Part shown: piece after piece, positions 61,801 through 64,000 of the stretch
Layout of the letters: every line of letters begins with the position of its first letter
Position numbering within the stretch: the first letter of the stretch is position 1
Origin: Arthrobotrys musiformis
Lineage: Eukaryota > Ascomycota > Orbiliomycetes > Orbiliales > Orbiliaceae
Assembly (NCBI GenBank): GCA_036971715.1
Contig: JAVHJL010000006.1
Location: 2,852,001-2,916,000 of the forward strand
DNA: 64,000 bases
Direction: 5' to 3'
The notes under the pieces: model-generated
Database searches by the model: none
Told to the model about the DNA's origin: nothing
The model's input: only the letters and a program-made list of their open reading frames with translations
Position numbers and translations under genes: made by a program

Positions 61801-62048
61801 TGGTATCGACCGATAAATCCTGGCTCGAACGGATCACAGAGTTATACTTCACAAAGACGATGGTGACCTGGATGACCTCTGCGAAGTGCGGGACGCAACC
61901 CGCTTTATTCACGGACTTCGTAACATGGGCGGGGACGATAAGGAAGTCTTTGACCGCCGCTCCAGTCACCGCCAGCAGCGGTGAGAAAGTCGAAGTTACG
62001 GGTAAAACTGGGAAGAGTGATAAAAAGCGGAAGAGGAAGAACAAATAA
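58849..62048 (+). CDS. POL5: POL5/Mybbp1a-family nucleolar protein
   Basis: Two exons, 58849-59085 and 59148-62048, encode 1045 residues. The intron acceptor at 59147 is used because it alone continues into LLYSLLDPKD. Family landmarks are KGLTSANDSSRLGFSLALVE, GFYFGRLFGLKAIIE, and HEAT-like helices across the first 700 residues. A very acidic tract of Asp/Glu/Ser lies at about residues 705-770, and a Lys-rich tail (KSDKKRKRKNK) reads as a nucleolar signal. Despite its name (DNA polymerase phi), yeast Pol5 works in rRNA production and 60S/40S assembly, not in DNA replication. Its pairing with UTP20 fits that role. The long minus-strand open frames here mirror its coding sequence. Confidence 0.95.
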
Positions 62049-62148
62049 ATAATTAATTTACTAGGCATGTACCATATTTACGACCCCTGATCTGATAGAA
62101 TCATGTACCATATACCAAAAGCAAGAATTTAACACCTTTTTTTGCCCA

Positions 62149-63011
62149 TCAATTCCATTCTTCATCCCCGCATAGCCCCGCACGAACTTCTGTATACCCC
62201 TTCCTCCTCGACCGACACCTCTTCACACACATCGCAATCCCACATCCCAACGCCGTAATAACCACAATCGGCCCAACAGTCCCCAATACCACTACAAAAT
62301 CAGCAAACCCTCCCCCAAAAACAGAGATAAAAACTCACCAAGCCCCACAATCCTCCCCATATCCCTCTTCTCCATATCACCCATAGGCACCTCCGGCCCC
62401 CTCTGCGCCATCCCATTCGGCAACATAACCTCATCGATCGGTTTCCCCAGCTTCTCCTCCTTCCCGAATAATCCACCCATAATACTCTCCAGCTGCGCGG
62501 ACAACGAATCCAACGGATTAAACCCATCAGGCGAGGAATCATCCGTCGTAATCCAGATTTCTTCGACCATGTTATCCTGCGGCGTGGGTAGGAGGTTTAC
62601 CTTCCCGTCTTCGGAGGGGGTGATGAGTGGACCCAGCATGCCGAGGGGTAATCCGGGTAACGAGATCGTTTCTGCTAGATCCGTGGATGGGGGTTTCTCA
62701 TCCGCCTTTTCATCATCGGAGTCTGAATCGGATTCTGGTAACTTCCCATTTAATCCATCTTGGATTAGAACACCGGGGTCATCGGATTTAATTGGCGTAG
62801 GACGCGGGATATCCGGGTACGTCTGGTCTAATGTATGCGCTACCACCTCGCCCGCCTCTCCCTCGGCATCAGTAACCGGCGTGGCGTTGGAGTCCGCGTT
62901 TCTATTTGTGAGGTTCTCATCCTTTATACCGTCTCCGGGTTGGAGTTGGGACTGGGCATCGGGATTTATCCATGCTGGAACCAGCTGCGGTGTACGCCGG
63001 TGAATACGCAT
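62149..63011 (-). CDS. Orphan single-pass membrane protein
   Basis: Two exons, 63011-62339 and 62291-62149, encode 271 residues; the 47-base intron (GTGAGT donor, TGTAG acceptor) keeps the phase. The first 220 residues are hydrophilic and acidic, rich in Pro, Asp and Ser. Then comes one strong membrane helix (VVLGTVGPIVVITALGCGIAM) with a basic stop-transfer CVKRCRSRRK and a short tail. This is the topology of a type I membrane protein, yet no signal peptide is visible after the only usable ATG. A short upstream exon carrying it may be missing from my model. The family is unknown. Confidence 0.6.
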
Positions 63012-63882
63012 TTTAACTCTAATACTACCCGGTGCACTTAGCACACAGTATTATTATTATATATAAAAAGGGTTGCGAGACCGTATAAAAGGTGCTAAAA
63101 AATGTATCCAAAAGCCTACTCAACCGCCACGATACAATATAAAGCAGTAACCCCCTGACCACTACGTGGCGGGGGAGGACAAATGGCCACCACGCATCAA
63201 AAAATAATCCTCTCACCAAACCCCCCACATTACCAATCCAATTTCCCACTGTACCGTACAAAACGAGGAGGAGGGGAGGCAGTTCAAGAATATTCTCACG
63301 CTTGTTGCATTATTTGCGTTGATATCAACATCATAACCAAATGCGGACAACTTCGCATCCCCAAGTCCGCCGGCCAAAGTGTCTATAATATCCTACTCAA
63401 ACAACCACTCTAAATATCCTACACATCCACAATTTAAGTCAAACCCCAATCATCGGGAAACAAAAATGGCGTCTTAAAGGAGGAAGGAAAAAAAGACTAC
63501 TATAGTACATAAAAACACAATATACCAGACTATAACATAAAAGAAAAAAAACGCCATCCTCATAGATCGAAAAATGAAAAAAAAAAGACAAACCCCATCC
63601 CAGATGCATAAGGGTACCGGTTTTTCTTGCCGCCACTAAAAAGGGGCCCGCCGTCGTAGTAATAATACTAGTATTATACATAAAAAAATAAGAAAGACAA
63701 TAAGTTTCGTCACCCGCAAGTTCCCTCTATGAATAATTCGAGTCCCATCCGTCAATTTTGAGTTCATTCAGATGATTGTTTTTGTTTGTGTGTGTGTGTT
63801 CCATTCTATCCTCCTCCTTATGCCATATTCCTTTTTCCATTCTTGCCATCCCAATGTTTATGGGGGGTATTTGGATTTCGTC
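63012..63882. other. Intergenic region near window end
   Basis: AT-rich with A-runs (about 63487-63600) and a (TG)n run near 63785-63800. It probably holds the 3' UTR of the gene ending at 63883 and the promoter or 5' exon of the membrane protein. No other gene seen. Confidence 0.4.
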
Positions 63883-64000
63883 TCAGAGATCAGACCCGAT
63901 GTCTCCTCCGGCGGCAATGATCTGTGAGGAAGACGCTGCAGTAGCAGCTGCCACATTACTGCTGCCACTACTGCTCGTCTGCCCCGGGATGATCAACTCC
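63883..64000 (-). CDS. C-terminus of a gene running off the window
   Basis: The minus strand is open from the window edge to a TGA at 63883-63885. It encodes ELIIPGQTSSSGSS, then an Ala/Ser-rich stretch, then an end in GGDIGSDL. Codon use and the low-complexity tail fit the end of a fungal regulatory protein. Only about 38 residues are visible, so the family cannot be named. Confidence 0.45.
   Translation of the reverse strand, partial: ELIIPGQTSSSGSSNVAAATAASSSQIIAAGGDIGSDL

Overview
This window is fungal nuclear DNA, most likely from a filamentous ascomycete (Pezizomycotina). The evidence is short spliceosomal introns (47 to 114 bases) with GT..AG ends and CTAAC/CTAAT-like branch sites, plus a set of conserved fungal housekeeping genes. 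I cannot fix the class from sequence alone. All multi-exon models were rebuilt by hand; they keep reading frame and phase across every intron.

Layout. 1-12 kb: a Ser-rich coiled-coil protein (+), a CorA/Mnr2-type magnesium transporter (+), a GPI-anchored GH16 Crh-type cell-wall transglycosylase (+) and a small orphan membrane protein (-). 13-16 kb: the replicative helicase subunit MCM4 (-). 17-21 kb: a fungal NLR (NACHT plus ankyrin repeats, -) whose rebuilt first exon carries a short Asn/Gly-rich motif with an I-Q-A-G core. That motif resembles the RHIM-like amyloid signalling motifs of fungal NLRs. 21-26 kb: a gene-poor tract with a 31-G homopolymer. 26-34 kb: a nitronate monooxygenase (+), UTP18 (+) and a DRN1/Cwf19-like splicing factor (-). 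34-36 kb: non-coding DNA with a CTAC-rich minisatellite and two short hairpins. 36-41 kb: a large coiled-coil/TPR/CHAT protein (-) with an intact His/Cys protease dyad. 43-45 kb: a probable secreted orphan protein with an apparent -1 frameshift (-). 45-50 kb: RFA1 (-) and a membrane-anchored SDR (-). 50-62 kb: UTP20 (-) and POL5/Mybbp1a (+), which share a 244-base divergent promoter. 62-64 kb: an orphan single-pass membrane protein (-) and the 3' end of one more gene (-).

How the genes relate. MCM4 and RFA1 act in DNA replication, and each has an AACGCGTT box (MCB-like, MBF target) about 200 bp upstream. UTP18, UTP20 and POL5 act in ribosome assembly in the nucleolus. The NLR and the CHAT protein look like accessory self/non-self or cell-death genes set among conserved genes.

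The least expected signals are three. First, the RHIM/PP-like N-terminus of the NLR. Second, a 33-base element present three times: once in the NLR coding sequence, once in the CHAT gene coding sequence in the opposite sense, and once in the empty tract between them. Third, the CHAT protein fused to a coiled coil.
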